Below, in pieces: positions 50,980-64,000 of a stretch of 64,000 nucleotides of DNA. The position numbers and the translations under genes are program-made. Every line of letters starts with the position of its first letter. Within the stretch, counting starts at the first letter, position 1. The DNA lies in contig NW_019211454.1 of the NCBI RefSeq assembly GCF_002443255.2, positions 20,799,037 to 20,863,036 of the forward strand. The letters are read 5' to 3'. This stretch comes from Varroa destructor (taxonomy: Eukaryota > Arthropoda > Arachnida > Mesostigmata > Varroidae). The notes below the pieces were generated by a model. That model was not told where the DNA came from, ran no database searches, and worked only from the letters and a program-made list of their open reading frames with translations.

Positions 50980-53900
50980 ATGCTTAGGTAGCTTTATTTT
51001 AAAGCTAAATATTTTCAGTTATTAACCTTAGTGTTAGCCATTATTTTGGGCTAATTATGTCTCGAAATGTGTACATATTTTAGAAGAAAGAACAGCCACT
51101 TCTCTATAGCATACACTTTCTTAAGTGGGGCAGCATTTATCGCCCAATAATATGTATTTCACGCACTCGTATTTTTTTTTGTTATTGTTTGCTTTTATAA
51201 ATTGAACAGTGTTTGTGATAACTTCAATACAAGACCAAACTAGGAAAAATACTTCGTTACTAGAATTCTATCACAGTTTCAAGAATTGACCTCAACTTTC
51301 AAAGCACCACGTATATTTATTTATTCCTTTTTTTTTCAATAAAGTAATCACCATTTTTGATTAGTGTTTTCCTTTTTCATTGTTTTTTGCTAATGGTCAA
51401 GTAATATATGTACCAACTTCAGCTGTTGTTTCGATTAGATTTTGAGACAAACTTCAAGGATCATTGTTTTAGGTGGCAAAAAACAGAATGTTCGGCTTTT
51501 TTATACGTATCCCAACAGTACCTAAAAATTGGTAAGGCAAGTCTAGGTGTAATGTGTACGCAAAGGATTGTATAACTCAACGCACTATTTGAAAGGCACT
51601 TGCTGGGTTCAAAAATGGCGTCTTCAGCTTAAAGAATGCTGCCCTCTAGCGCTGTAGATTTCGACGATGGTCGCACTAAACTACCATTTGAAATTAAATA
51701 TTTGCTAGATTCGTCCCTACATCTCGTTCGACCATAGAATTGTTACCGTAACTCTACCGAACAAACTCTTTGGGCTGATTCCACAATTTTTCGGTATCGG
51801 CAGAAATTTGATGTCGCACAGCTTCATGGGAAAAAGAAAGAGGTTTCACCATACACAACAAATGACCATCCGTAAAGAGTGGTCAAATAATAATAATAAT
51901 ATTATGACACGTTTATCCCTATATTCAAGCTGGTATATTCAAATTGAAACAAACTTTTACGAACTATCCGTCGTAGCGGGCATCCATTCATTAGCTATGT
52001 TCGGTACCAGAAGAAAGTCCGCTCTTTATGGAACCCAACAGCAAACTTCTCATGATGGAAAAAATGAGCCGGTTTTTAAAATTTGACCTAAGATCAACTG
52101 TTAATCAATCTTCCCACGCTGAACAAACTTGCGCTAAGGTTCAAGACTTCTTTTTTTGCCCGAACTTGATAGTCTACATTATTATTACTATTATAGATCG
52201 TGCGGCCTTTAAAAGGTCGAAGGAAAATATTAATTAAAAAAATCGCAAAATTCTCGATAGAATCCAGACTTAGAGCAATTGAAAATGCGTCAAATGCGCT
52301 CAGAAATAATTTTTCATAAACCTGAATATTTAAGGCAAAATAAATGGATGTTTTAGAAAGGAAAACATCAACTACTAATTGGATCGTCCAGATGAGAATT
52401 TTGTGCCTTTTTGTACTGTTTGGTTATTTTTAGTCCTAGCATTTTTGAGAGTTTTGGCATTTCAATAGCTCAAAATTTATTTCCACTGGATTTTTGTTCC
52501 ATATAATACATCTAAGCGACGCTCTATTGAATTTATACTGCCAGTGTAGATTGACGCACGGCCATTGTTGAAAAGTTACTTGCGGATTAGAGAAAACCTA
52601 CTTTGAAAATGAAAAGTTTATGAATTGAAGTGTTCATATTAGATAAGTATGACCGCTAGAAATGACGCTGTTTCGACAATTTGGTTGAAAGATCTGGAAG
52701 CGTTTAAATACAGTTGCAACAACAACTTCTAAGAAAGAGACTTTATCTATTTGTCCGCATTGACAGGCTCGTCAGTTGACGCTCCATGAAGCATTAGCTG
52801 ACAATAACATGAGTGAAGAATAACAGATGCCATTAACTCAATGTGCACCTTTATAGAAAACTAATCTTACCTGCGTGTAAAATATCGCATTACTGTTATT
52901 GCACGCGATCGAATGTTAGACAAAGCATCAAACTAGAACAGCTCGTTAGACCAACGAGTTTGCCAATAACTATGATTGATACTCCTAAAAAAATAGGCGA
53001 TTGAAGTAAACGGTTTTGTGATATAGGGCTAAAAAGAAGACCTAAAAAGAGAAGGGGAACTAAGGGCGTGGAAAAGAGTGTGCGCGTTTAGAAGTGGCCA
53101 TCCCCCGTTCAATCTAAGAGCGACGATGGACGTGTATCCCGTGATAATCACAGTTAGATGTGGACATTTGTGTTTCAATGGCTAATTTACAAGCGATTCC
53201 AGCAGTCCGATACGCGCTGAGGAGACAATTGAAGGAGCTTGTCTCTAAACCGAAACGATAGCTTTCTATAGGGAAGTCCAAGAAACAGCTACGTTGCCAA
53301 TGTTCACGTAATACCAAGATGTCTTAGCATACCACGAAATTTGCTATTCCTAAGCAAGCTGGGACGAGCCGCGCCTAGGTAGATGTTAAACGTGGAAACA
53401 TCTTTCTGTTCGCGAATGTATTTGCTCGCCACTGCAAATCTCATGCTAAGCAACATTTCAACGAAGTCTCCGGTTCAACATATAGCAGTTACAGACGACT
53501 CGCACCGTCGTGTGAAGGAAAACAAAAGCGCCTTGTTGTTGTTTAGATTTAGAATAATTTTTACGATTTAAATTTCATTTTTAGTATGGACACCACATTA
53601 ATCTGTACTTGCATACAACAAAGCGCATTAAAATGAAAGGGTGATCTATACATTATCAAAATTCTTCTGTGCAAATATGGTACGATCCTGTGTAAACATG
53701 ATACTCGGTAAGTTACAACCCGCTGCCTCTTAGGCAGCTTCAGCTGAGTGCAGAAATCATCGAAAATTCGCTACGGCTATTCCTTATTCCTTGGAAAAAA
53801 GTCCAAGCGACAACTTCAGAATTATATCCTATACACCAATATATAAACTTGCAGACCATCAACGTTCGAATGTGAAATAATCCCATTCCCTTTCAGTCGC

Positions 53901-56900
53901 AAGTTTCTCTGGTTTACATGTCTATATAACAGTACCGAAAACAGTTGGCCGCATGTTCTGGACGTTCCTTGATCTACTCCATTCACATTTACACGTTCCG
54001 TGCACAGAAACAGAACTCGAACAAACATTTCAGTCGCGAAGTTGCCCTTGCCCCAATTAAGAACCGGTCTGCCACCTCCGCGGCTGATGCTCCTGCCGCA
54101 GTAACATTCGAAGAACTAGAATTACTATTGAAGATTTGGTCAGCTACCAGTGCCATAAGTGTATCACAAATCAGCTTTTAGCGCTCCAACGTCACTAACG
54201 CGAACAGGCGACGATGGGTGCAAGAGCGATGTTCTTTTCAGGCTTTTTTTTCAGCCATCTATCTCAATAGGCTACTGAGCTAGTTCGAGCAAAACAGTAC
54301 CATACTGGCAGAGTGCGTACTGAATGGCAGTTCATCTGGTCAGCAGCTTTTCCCCGGACAGCTGACTTTGGAGGGACCTTGTGTAGAGGAGTTGACAGAA
54401 AATCGAGCACACAAACATTGAGCTAAACGCCGGCCGATATAGTCATGCCATGTAGTCTCGCTTACCCTCCTCGTATCCTCGTACACTAGTTCTAATAACC
54501 CCCTGACTGGGCGAAACAACCTGCGTTTCTATCTCTTGCTCCATACGATGGCTAAACGATGGGAAGCAAGAAACCGATAATAGGATAGGCAGGCGGCCAT
54601 CCAGCGATGATACAGCGCACTGGACCACGCCCCACGAGACAGCACTTTATTTTCTTGTTGTCACTACAGCAGTTATGAACTTTGTTGCAGAAGTTGCTTA
54701 CTCAAACGTTTTGCTGAGCCTTATATTACATGTCGCGCATACTGTAGACTATATGACAGGTTATCATAATGCATTAGTTAAGCAGATTTTGTCGCTTTTC
54801 GTCATCCAGGTGGGCCACAAATTCTGTAAAAAGGCAATTTAAACGCCTTGCTTTGAAGGGGGTCCGAGTCTAACAATGCAAAATAGCGTGCAGTACGGCA
54901 CGACGAACAGAATGTTCGCGTTTTTCGCCATTCCGACGAGCTTTGAGATATCGTCTTGTTCAATATGAGATGCGTATAAAAATAGGCACATCGTCTGAAT
55001 TGTGAGCAATTCAGCGATCATCGTGGCACTGAAAGTAAAAAAGATGCTTTGCCAAAACCTGCAACATGATTATTGATATAATTGACTAACGAACACTGGC
55101 CATATCTTTTGCTTTTATTATCCTTTTCCTTTCAGAATTATCATATTTACTTTTACACGACGTGTTGCTGAGTTCTTCATGAATAGCCCGTCATATCGTA
55201 TGCTTGCCCGCATAAAACCTCTTTACTCATGCCTTAATCGCAGTAAAAAAAAGCAGAAACTTTCCTTTGAACGGCAATAACGTAGACAATTCGTTGTGTT
55301 GTGCTAGAGTCCGCTTTCCGTTCTCGTACAGCCGTATACTTATTAACAACGCGGTATATTATTGAATAAGGATTAGAATAATGTCAATTGGGGTTTGCGT
55401 ACCATATTAAGATTAGATAATTGCTGAACGCCGGTCAAATTCCTGGCTTTCGTTTGGCACCAGGAGTAGCAGGTGAGCGTTACAACGAACATTTCGACAA
55501 AGCCTGTTCCAATTCGGATGCCGTACTATATATATATATATATACTACTATTGTCATATAAGGATGATATCCGGGTACTAGTGCGATGCTACTACAATAG
55601 GTGGCACCAAAACAGGAGCTAAGCTGTGTTGTTCTCGATTCAAGGATGGACAAAGAGCTCAGTAAAGTCTGCGAAGGGCATTCGACAGCGAATGTAATGG
55701 AATGTAAACATATTAAATCTTAGCTACACGATGCCTAGGCAATCAATTGGAACACTGGAGATAGCTATGGTTGATACGCCTACATGGGCTTGCTTACGGT
55801 TTTCTAGCAGGCCCAACCCAAAGCTGGTTAAGATCCGTTATGGGGAACGTGGGTGGATTTCAAGACTTCGAGTGCATCGGGTTGCCGTTGAATTGCCGCG
55901 GGTTCATAGTGTTCCTAGGGGAATGCACCAGTCTGGCGGCTTTGTTAACGACCTTACCGCAGCACCATCGCGAGACTTCACGGAGTTTGCAGGTCACTAG
56001 AGCGAAGCTGGAAACCGAATTCATAACACGCAAATGATGCTAATGTAAACCTACTTCAAAGAGATAGGCTAACGAATTCGAAAAAAAAAAAAAATAATAA
56101 AGTGAAGGTTAAGGTAAAGCGACAGTATCTAAGTTTAGCAAACTGCTGGGTAGGTTAACACCATAGACAAATGTTTTACAGACTGTCCGTGCGACAAAAA
56201 CGGGCGAATCAGATTTCTATCGTATTGAAATACAGCTGCTAGGTCAGTTATGTGTTGAGGAGAAAAGACCTCGTTGTACATACGTCGTATGGTGAAAGCG
56301 CCAATATTTCAACCAGAGCATAAATTCGAGTACGTATGATGATTCCGATTCAGAACCCGTCGTTTGAAGCAATGCTTAACTGCAGTACAGAATATGCAAT
56401 TTTTTTTATTATTGGTTATTATGCTAGACAGAACCACACAAAGCCCTTTGGTGTAGTTCTCTGAGGACTATTTAGATGAACCCTCCAGGACACACCGCTA
56501 TTGTCACCATCGGTGAAAATATACACGAATGATGCAAAAAGATGCGAATTTGTAAATACCTTTCAAAGGAAATCTATTATACAGCAAGGTTTTCCAGACA
56601 TTTATGAGTGGGCGGGAAGATTTGACCTGAAAAGGTTGCCGCTCTACGTTTCGGTAAGTATATAAGATTGGCGGCATAGATCTGAAGTCTCAATGCAATC
56701 AAGGATCTAGAACGTCCAACCGTACATGATCGAAAAATTGTTTAATATTACCGAAAACAGCAGCTGAGCTAAAAGCGATTTTCGAACAAAACAAAAAAAA
56801 AGAAGGCTATCCCGCATGTCCAGGGAATGAGTCCTAGATGTAAGACTAGTACTGTAGAATAACTATTTCAATAAATCACGAAAATATATAAACGTATATG

Positions 56901-57858
56901 TTTATATCTAAGGAAAAACAGTTCACAATGACTTCCTCGATTTGTTATTTTTATTATATATATATATATATATACACATATATATATATCCATCACTTAT
57001 TGCCACCTTGCATGCAATACCTTCAGACTTCACAATTGTTGTTCGTTAACTAGATTTTTTCAAATTAATTATTACAATATACTAATATTGTTAACAATAA
57101 TAATCAATAGCAATTGTAATATCATCATCGCCACCACCATTATAATCTTCTAGTTGTCAATATGCAACTTTTCGTTTTTCATACTTCTTACCAGCTGTTT
57201 ATTGCTGCTGACTTGCTGAAATCAACATTTAAATGAACATAATCAAGAATCAGCTTTGGAAGAAAACACGCATTTCGACGAGCGTAAGCACACATTTAGC
57301 GCTTATTCCTCAGAGCCTTTTGTCATAAGCACATTGCTTTCCTCTGTGTCTACTTCGGTACTGGACGGAGAACGTTGCAACGACAGACAGAATTACCCCG
57401 AAAATTGATCGCCACATCGAGTACGTTGTAGTTGAGAGCATAAGTAAGCTGGTATTACCCACCACGCACTTTTAGTTTCAGTTCGAGGCCAGCCAATTAA
57501 TATTGAGCCTAATCGTATGATCATATGATAGCTAATATTATAATTATGGATAAGAATGTTATCAACGTACGTGATAGCTGTTGATCTGAAGAATCATTTA
57601 TACAGTTATAGCAGTTAAGTAATATTGTCAATACAATTTATTCAACACCTTCAAAGAAAACAATGGCTTCTTTCCCTGCTTTATGCCATTTAACATATAA
57701 ATTATGCCTATTATAGGTGTTATTAAATGTAATAATAGAAGAAGATGAGTTAGTCGGTACTTGTACCCATCGTTTACTTTATCACTTCATACCATAACAA
57801 GCATCATTAGCAGTATCAACCATTTATATCATTATCATAATGTACGTTTCAAAATTAC

Positions 57859-57878
57859 TTGTTGTTGTTGTTGTTGAT
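57859..57878. repeat. TTG triplet repeat
   Basis: Six TTG-like units. Similar short runs occur at 62163-62182 and 62790-62808, and AAT runs at 60752-60774 and 62637-62652. Triplet runs are concentrated in 57-63 kb. Confidence 0.9.
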
Positions 57879-60800
57879 CATCACGTCATCAGTCAGACAC
57901 CATCACTATTAGCATCATAATGCCATACTCATCGTACGTTTACCTCATTTCACTTCGCTTTTTCTCAATCTTTCAGTTTTATATCAGCGGGAATGGGTCC
58001 ACCCATTCAATAAGAATTACATTTCTGTGAAACAACACCTAACCAGAAGGTATGGTTAGCAGTCACCTCCAACTAGCAAAACATTATCCTTTCCAGGTCT
58101 TCCATGTTCAGTAGTATCACGTTTTTTTAATAGATCCCGCAATCAGCCTCGCCTGTCTCGCATAACGGTACAACTTTCGTTTCATGATATCCAAGATTCT
58201 TTATTAAAATCCTCTGCTTTCTGCCCGGGAAGAACTTCAATGCTCAGTGCTAATGAGTGAAACGAGGGATCCGGCTCATAGAGATCAAACATTGTTTTCT
58301 TTCGCCTACTCCCAGACTCTTGTTTATTTATCTATAATATTTCGTATTGGTACCATATGAATCAAGACAAGTTAATATGTATTGTTTAATTCATAAACGT
58401 CAGCATTTTGTTTACCGGTATATCTTTATCCAGCGAACAAAATGCCATTGACAAACACACCTTTTACCCAGATGCAACATTGACATAACGACATGTAGTA
58501 GAAGTAACATGTTAAAGAATAAGCACCAGTGGCAAAAAGGGCCATGATTTTTTAATCTTGAAAACTATTCAACTCTTCATACTCGTACTGCGAAAAAGTA
58601 GTTCGGGGGAACTAGATTTCTTATCTTGTACGTAGTCATAGGTATCATCTGTTGGTATTTATTTAGGAACAAAAGGTAGGTATTTCCAGAAATTATTATG
58701 TTATGCATAAGTACACTATTTTGCCCCTGGTTTTGGGCCCGTTAGATATGACAACTGTTATAGTAGATGTATTCAACAGCTGTACTGATTGATCTGGAGG
58801 CGATGAATTATTAGCAGTTCAGCACAATCGGTGAATGAATCAGATTTGTTTGCTTTTTTATCTGTTGGCTGAATACTTTTCTGATTTCGCCATTGATCAC
58901 CATCGTCTTAAATAGAGGTCAAAACTGGCGATTGCGAACGCTACAAACCCACCAGCACGTACTCCTATACCGTTCGTTAGTACAAGCTGGGTGATCATCA
59001 CTGGCCTAATCAGGCCCGCCGATGTAAGGCTCATCGATTGTTTTGCCCTTGTATGACTAGATGACGCTATTTTACGATGATGCTTATCACCGTCCTACAA
59101 GAATCAACGACTGCAACCTTGCGCTTCTACACTCGACAACTTCATTCGCATTAATATTATTTATCTTTAGCATCGTTTACTGTTTGATCACCATCGAAAA
59201 TCGATGGCACTTTTATTTTACTATATATTTATAATGAAAATAAAAATAATTAGTCATCATAGTGATCGCAATACCACACCGTTAATAGCAGAAGCATCTG
59301 GGCTAACAAATACCACGAATAAACCCAAGTGACGAACGACAAGATGTTAGTAAATTTAATCTCGCGGGGCTACCAACAACTCGTGCGAAGCCCCCCTCAA
59401 GTCATTTGTGTGTACATATTCTACACTATAAAGATGTAATCGGCTAAAGCAATGGAGAGGTTTTAGTAAAAAGTAAACAACACCTTCATCGAACTGCCAT
59501 GTATAAAGATGTCCAGATAAGCATACCGCCTAGAGAGACAAAAACCTTTGATTAATCAAGAAAGCCATGCTTTCTTTTCGATTGGGCGCCCCACGCCTAC
59601 TCAATATGAATTTCATTTAACTTATTAATCTTTAATATTATCATTAATATCAATTACTAATAACAACTAAAATTCTTTCATGTACAATTTAGGGAAAATC
59701 TCGTGATTAAGAAAAGACCGATGGGAAAGACTGATATTTATAGCACCGACAAGAGAAATGCAAAAAGTAGTACAGAATTGCCTTATAACGGAAGTATCAA
59801 TTATATTTCACAGCAACTAGCCATGGCAATATATGTGAGTTAAGTTGCTATATACGCCAATGGATAATTTGCAATACATCACAGCTTGTAGAAAGCAGTT
59901 CACTAGACCTGTTCCATCTAGCCAACGTTATAAGGGACATGCCTTATCGTATGGTTCCATTTGGGAACGACCAAATTTCAATTACAGCATTATACGATAG
60001 ACCGACTGTCTTTCACTACAAAGGTTACCATTAATATGCGGGTTCTTTTTCTAAAATGACTTCATATAGTTGCTCTTGATACAGATATTACAGAGCACTG
60101 CAGCCTGCCCTCAAATACATCTCATTGGACGCGCATATTTTAGTGCTAACACTTCAACACGGCGCTTAATTTTATCCAGCCATACATATGTACTTAATTA
60201 TTTGGCGTATTTCGGTGGTCCTGCTCGTGACTCGTAACTTGTTCCGTTCGTTCGCTCTTCCTCAGTTTGTGAAATTTCAATAACATACTTGGTAAAATTA
60301 CGTGTGGCGTAGCAGTAGTTAGGTTAGCTGTGTTCGATACTGATCAAAAAGGTAATCTTAAGCTTAGTGTGTTGATGTTTTTAAATGGCAAACCACTACG
60401 GAAGTGAGATAAATTGTTGTAGCTCGGGGCTCGGAAATATAAAGTTCTATTCGACTAATTCTCGATAATGAATTTCAGAAGCCGGCAGTACTGAATGCTG
60501 TTGCTTTTTGCTGCTGGTATAGATCATCTATAGTCATGTTACAGGCTCAAGTGTACGTTAGGGAGAAGCTAATTACAAGGCGCATACAATAAGCCTATTG
60601 CTATGACGGAAATAACAATAATCGAAATAGTCAATCAACTTTCATTCGACACCTTTACAGGGAAATACACGCAACAGATATGTGAATCTCTTTTGTTTCA
60701 TTCTTTTACGTGCTTCATGCATATTCGCCCTAGTTCAAACAAAGAGTAACATGATAATAATAATAATAATAATACTTATAAAATCAATTAAATTGCTCTT

Positions 60801-62566
60801 TCATGATGCCTCTCAATGTCACTAGCACGCGTTACTATCCACTATAATTATCTGCCCTTCACTATTATTACGGTCGCTCTCTTCACTACTTCAGACTTCA
60901 TCACACTGGGCATGTTTTCCTATTTATTCGTTCGACATCACTTCTCCGTTGTCTAGCCTCCATGTAAAACGTTGTTTAATTTTATTAACCGTACCCGTAA
61001 GTTTCCTTACCTTCACTTTTCCTCTACCCCGCACTTGTTTTTTTCTGTCCGTTCATCGCAATGACAATTGAATATTACCAATCAATCATTTGTCTTTCGT
61101 TCAGCTCAGTTTTTTTCATAGAGATATATGGAACAACGAAGTCTGCCTGTCATTCACCTATAGATAGCAACTTTAAACTTTCAGACAATGTTTCGCTTAA
61201 ACAAGTAATTAGTCAAACTCTTTTTGCGATACTGTAACGCATTGATATGCACATGACGAGCTAACAATTAATAACAGATGTATATAACTACAACTGCAGT
61301 ACTTATGCTTACTGCTGCTTTGCCAATTTCTTTATAGGTATCGATAATAAATCCTGTATAATAATAAACAAAAAGCCTTGCCAGTTAAGGGCCCTCTGCG
61401 GGTCACTATTAGAGAAGACGGAAGGCTTACCTTAAAACGTTAACGGAAGCTTATGCTAAGAAATCTGAAGCCTCCATATAAAGTATATGTATAGCTTATC
61501 CAAGGATCGCTGATAACTGTTTTGAAGCTCGTGCGGATTTCTCTCAAACAGTTCATTTAATCTAAGATTTTGAAAAGAAATAGAACAAGTCGAAAAATAT
61601 GTTAAAATACATTCACAAATTTGCACTTCCTTTTTTATATGGTTTAATGGTTGTATTTAGTATGTATAGCCATCAATGTAATGACAAGATATCTAACAGT
61701 ATTGATTTCCACTCACAAATTGCATATTATACGATATCCAAATTTTTATATAATGGTGGTATGATGCACGTTGCTTTGAAAACTTTGTGTATCGATCGGC
61801 AAGGACGAATAATATGAAGTAGAAAGGCTATTTCTGCTCGTTAGAACAAACACTTTCCAATCTGCAGGCAGGCGCCAATTTCATAAATACAATTATGCGT
61901 CATGCTTACTCACACTGCACCTAGTGCGATATTTATAAGTTTAGCTCAAAAAAGATGACGTATCTCTTTTGCTAAATGTTTTTGCAGCTTCATTCAGGCG
62001 TCATCGTGGCAATCATTAGTCTACCCCATGACATATCGTAGTATTTTGCCTTGTATTCTTGCACTTCCCAGTTATATATACTTTATACCTTATTGACCTA
62101 TTATGAAAATTTAGCGGGTTTAAAATAAATGTAATTCTAATTCTGTCAGTGTCAGTTCTTTTTGTTGTTGTTGTTGTTGTTGTCTTCGTACAACAGCATT
62201 TATGGCAGTGCAGTTCAACAGAGATGACCGCCGGCAGTTCCATATCAACATCATTAGCATTATTACTCTTTTTCGACTATTACAAAGTCACAATAGAAAA
62301 ATTTTCACATAACCTAGTACGAATATGAATTAAAGTATAAGGCATCATTATTGTGATGTAATAAGAAGCTCCGTAAAACCTATTAGCCTACGTTTCGATT
62401 AATGTGGCACATGGTTATGTTATCATTCTCTACTATTGATGTCCCCGTAAAAACATATTAAAACATCATTCGATATTTTCAGTAATGCCATACGCATCTG
62501 ATTACCATAGTGCCCCAAAATGTAAAGAATTTCAATGTGCCAAACTATTGGAATCAGGCTTGCACT

Positions 62567-62572
62567 TTTATT
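62567..62572 (-). promoter_or_regulatory. Candidate AMMECR1 polyadenylation signal
   Basis: AATAAA on the minus strand, about 270 bp downstream of the AMMECR1 stop codon, followed by a TG-containing stretch (tagtttggcacattg). It is the first canonical hexamer I noticed below the stop, but the AT-rich sequence gives many chance matches and usage is unknown. Confidence 0.3.
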
Positions 62573-62837
62573 TGCTTGTTCTTCTTGGGACTCTCCTGAT
62601 GTCGAACATCTTCTATTTGTAATGAGAGTTCATTTGGATAATAATAATAATAATAGTACTTTAATAATTATGATAATAATAATTATCATAATGGTAATAA
62701 TAACAATGAAGGATTATATTTAATGATGCGATCGGCGTTGCAGTTAAACTCCGTCGGGTTAGTTGTTGTTGTCGTCATACTAGTAATAGTGGTGTTGTTG
62801 TTGTTGTTATCACAGTGAGCGTCTGGAGTGACATCTT

Positions 62838-62953
62838 CTAGCCGCAGTGCATCGTCTCTATGTGCTCGCGGTATTCTTGCCACGAGGCGTATACCTTCTC
62901 CGACTGGTAGCGTACAAGCTTAATCGAACGACGAACGTCCGCTGTTATGTTAC
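62838..62953 (-). CDS. AMMECR1: AMMECR1, last coding exon
   Basis: The first two bases complete the glycine codon opened by the exon at 63644, and the exon reads NITADVRRSIKLVRYQSEKV, YASWQEYREHIETMHCG and a TAG stop. It aligns with the end of the AMMECR1 domain of animals (...RK.IKLTRYRSEK....YAEYLAHR). AMMECR1 is a conserved nuclear/cytosolic protein whose human gene lies in the Alport-mental retardation deletion region; its biochemical role is poorly defined. Only a few residues follow the conserved EYxxH, so the tail is shorter than the His-rich one of the human protein. The acceptor is gattttcag. The different frame across 62686-62883 that begins with ARIPRAHRDD is out of phase and not real. 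The LRGCIG motif lies in exons to the right of the window. Confidence 0.93.

Positions 62954-64000
<1,047 letters not shown>

Larger units (their letters stand above)
46049..62837. other. Intergenic region between kinase and AMMECR1 genes
   Basis: About 16.8 kb with no recognised protein-coding gene. The left part (46-57 kb) holds the rest of the GC-richer zone, an 18-bp perfect hairpin, a 12-bp inverted repeat at 48.34 kb, a two-frame charged ORF at 49.5-49.9 kb and TA repeats at 50.95 and 55.53 kb. From about 57 kb rightward the composition changes to C-over-G with triplet repeats and probably includes the AMMECR1 3' untranslated region. Confidence 0.6.

Noticed and set aside
62686..62883. 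Minus-strand frame starting with ARIPRAHRDD and running into a poly-Asn/Thr tract
   Set aside because: It is out of frame with the spliced AMMECR1 exon, whose correct frame stops at 62838; the Asn/Thr tract is a triplet repeat.

Overview
The window is eukaryotic nuclear DNA. It is AT-rich, with short exons separated by large introns, GT-AG splice sites with pyrimidine-rich acceptors, long simple repeats and decayed Tc1/mariner-type transposons. Protein similarity points to an animal, most likely an arthropod. The kinase resembles the fly Pka-C3/PRKX branch, and its large introns would suit a mite or tick, but the species is an inference and not proven.

Two real genes are supported, both on the minus strand and both cut by the window edges. 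(1) A PKA-related AGC kinase of the PRKX/Pka-C3 type occupies the left half. Its exons, in transcript order, are 32594-32389, 6538-6441, 3941-3880 and 2243-2064. The splice phases agree at every junction and rebuild a continuous N-lobe from 'NVIKTIG' through the glycine loop, the catalytic lysine, the helix-C glutamate, the hinge and on to 'NIVYR'. The catalytic loop and C-lobe lie beyond position 1. The intron between the first two listed exons is 25,850 bp and cuts the first glycine codon of the glycine loop. The exon at 32.4-32.6 kb has no usable ATG between the upstream in-frame stop and its coding start, so at least one further 5' exon is expected. A weak candidate lies at 46.04 kb in a GC-richer zone. 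(2) The last two coding exons of AMMECR1 (63788-63644 and 62953-62838, with the stop codon) lie at the right edge.

The rest is intron or intergenic. Within kinase introns lie a mariner transposase remnant (about 1.46-1.94 kb, plus strand), a Tc3-like transposase remnant (about 4.29-4.76 kb, minus strand), three copies of a short dispersed repeat (2.49, 32.07 and 36.03 kb), microsatellites, GC-richer islands without recognisable genes and several perfect short-loop inverted repeats. The best of these are at 33637-33690 and 46731-46771. The stretch from about 57.0 to 62.8 kb differs in composition (C over G on the plus strand, many ATT/ATC/TTG triplet runs) and may belong to the AMMECR1 downstream transcript.

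No operon, CRISPR array, prophage or defence system is present. Most open frames of 60-120 codons look like chance frames in non-coding DNA. I found no convincing undescribed protein system. The items most worth checking are the hairpins, the dispersed repeat family and the unresolved kinase 5' end.
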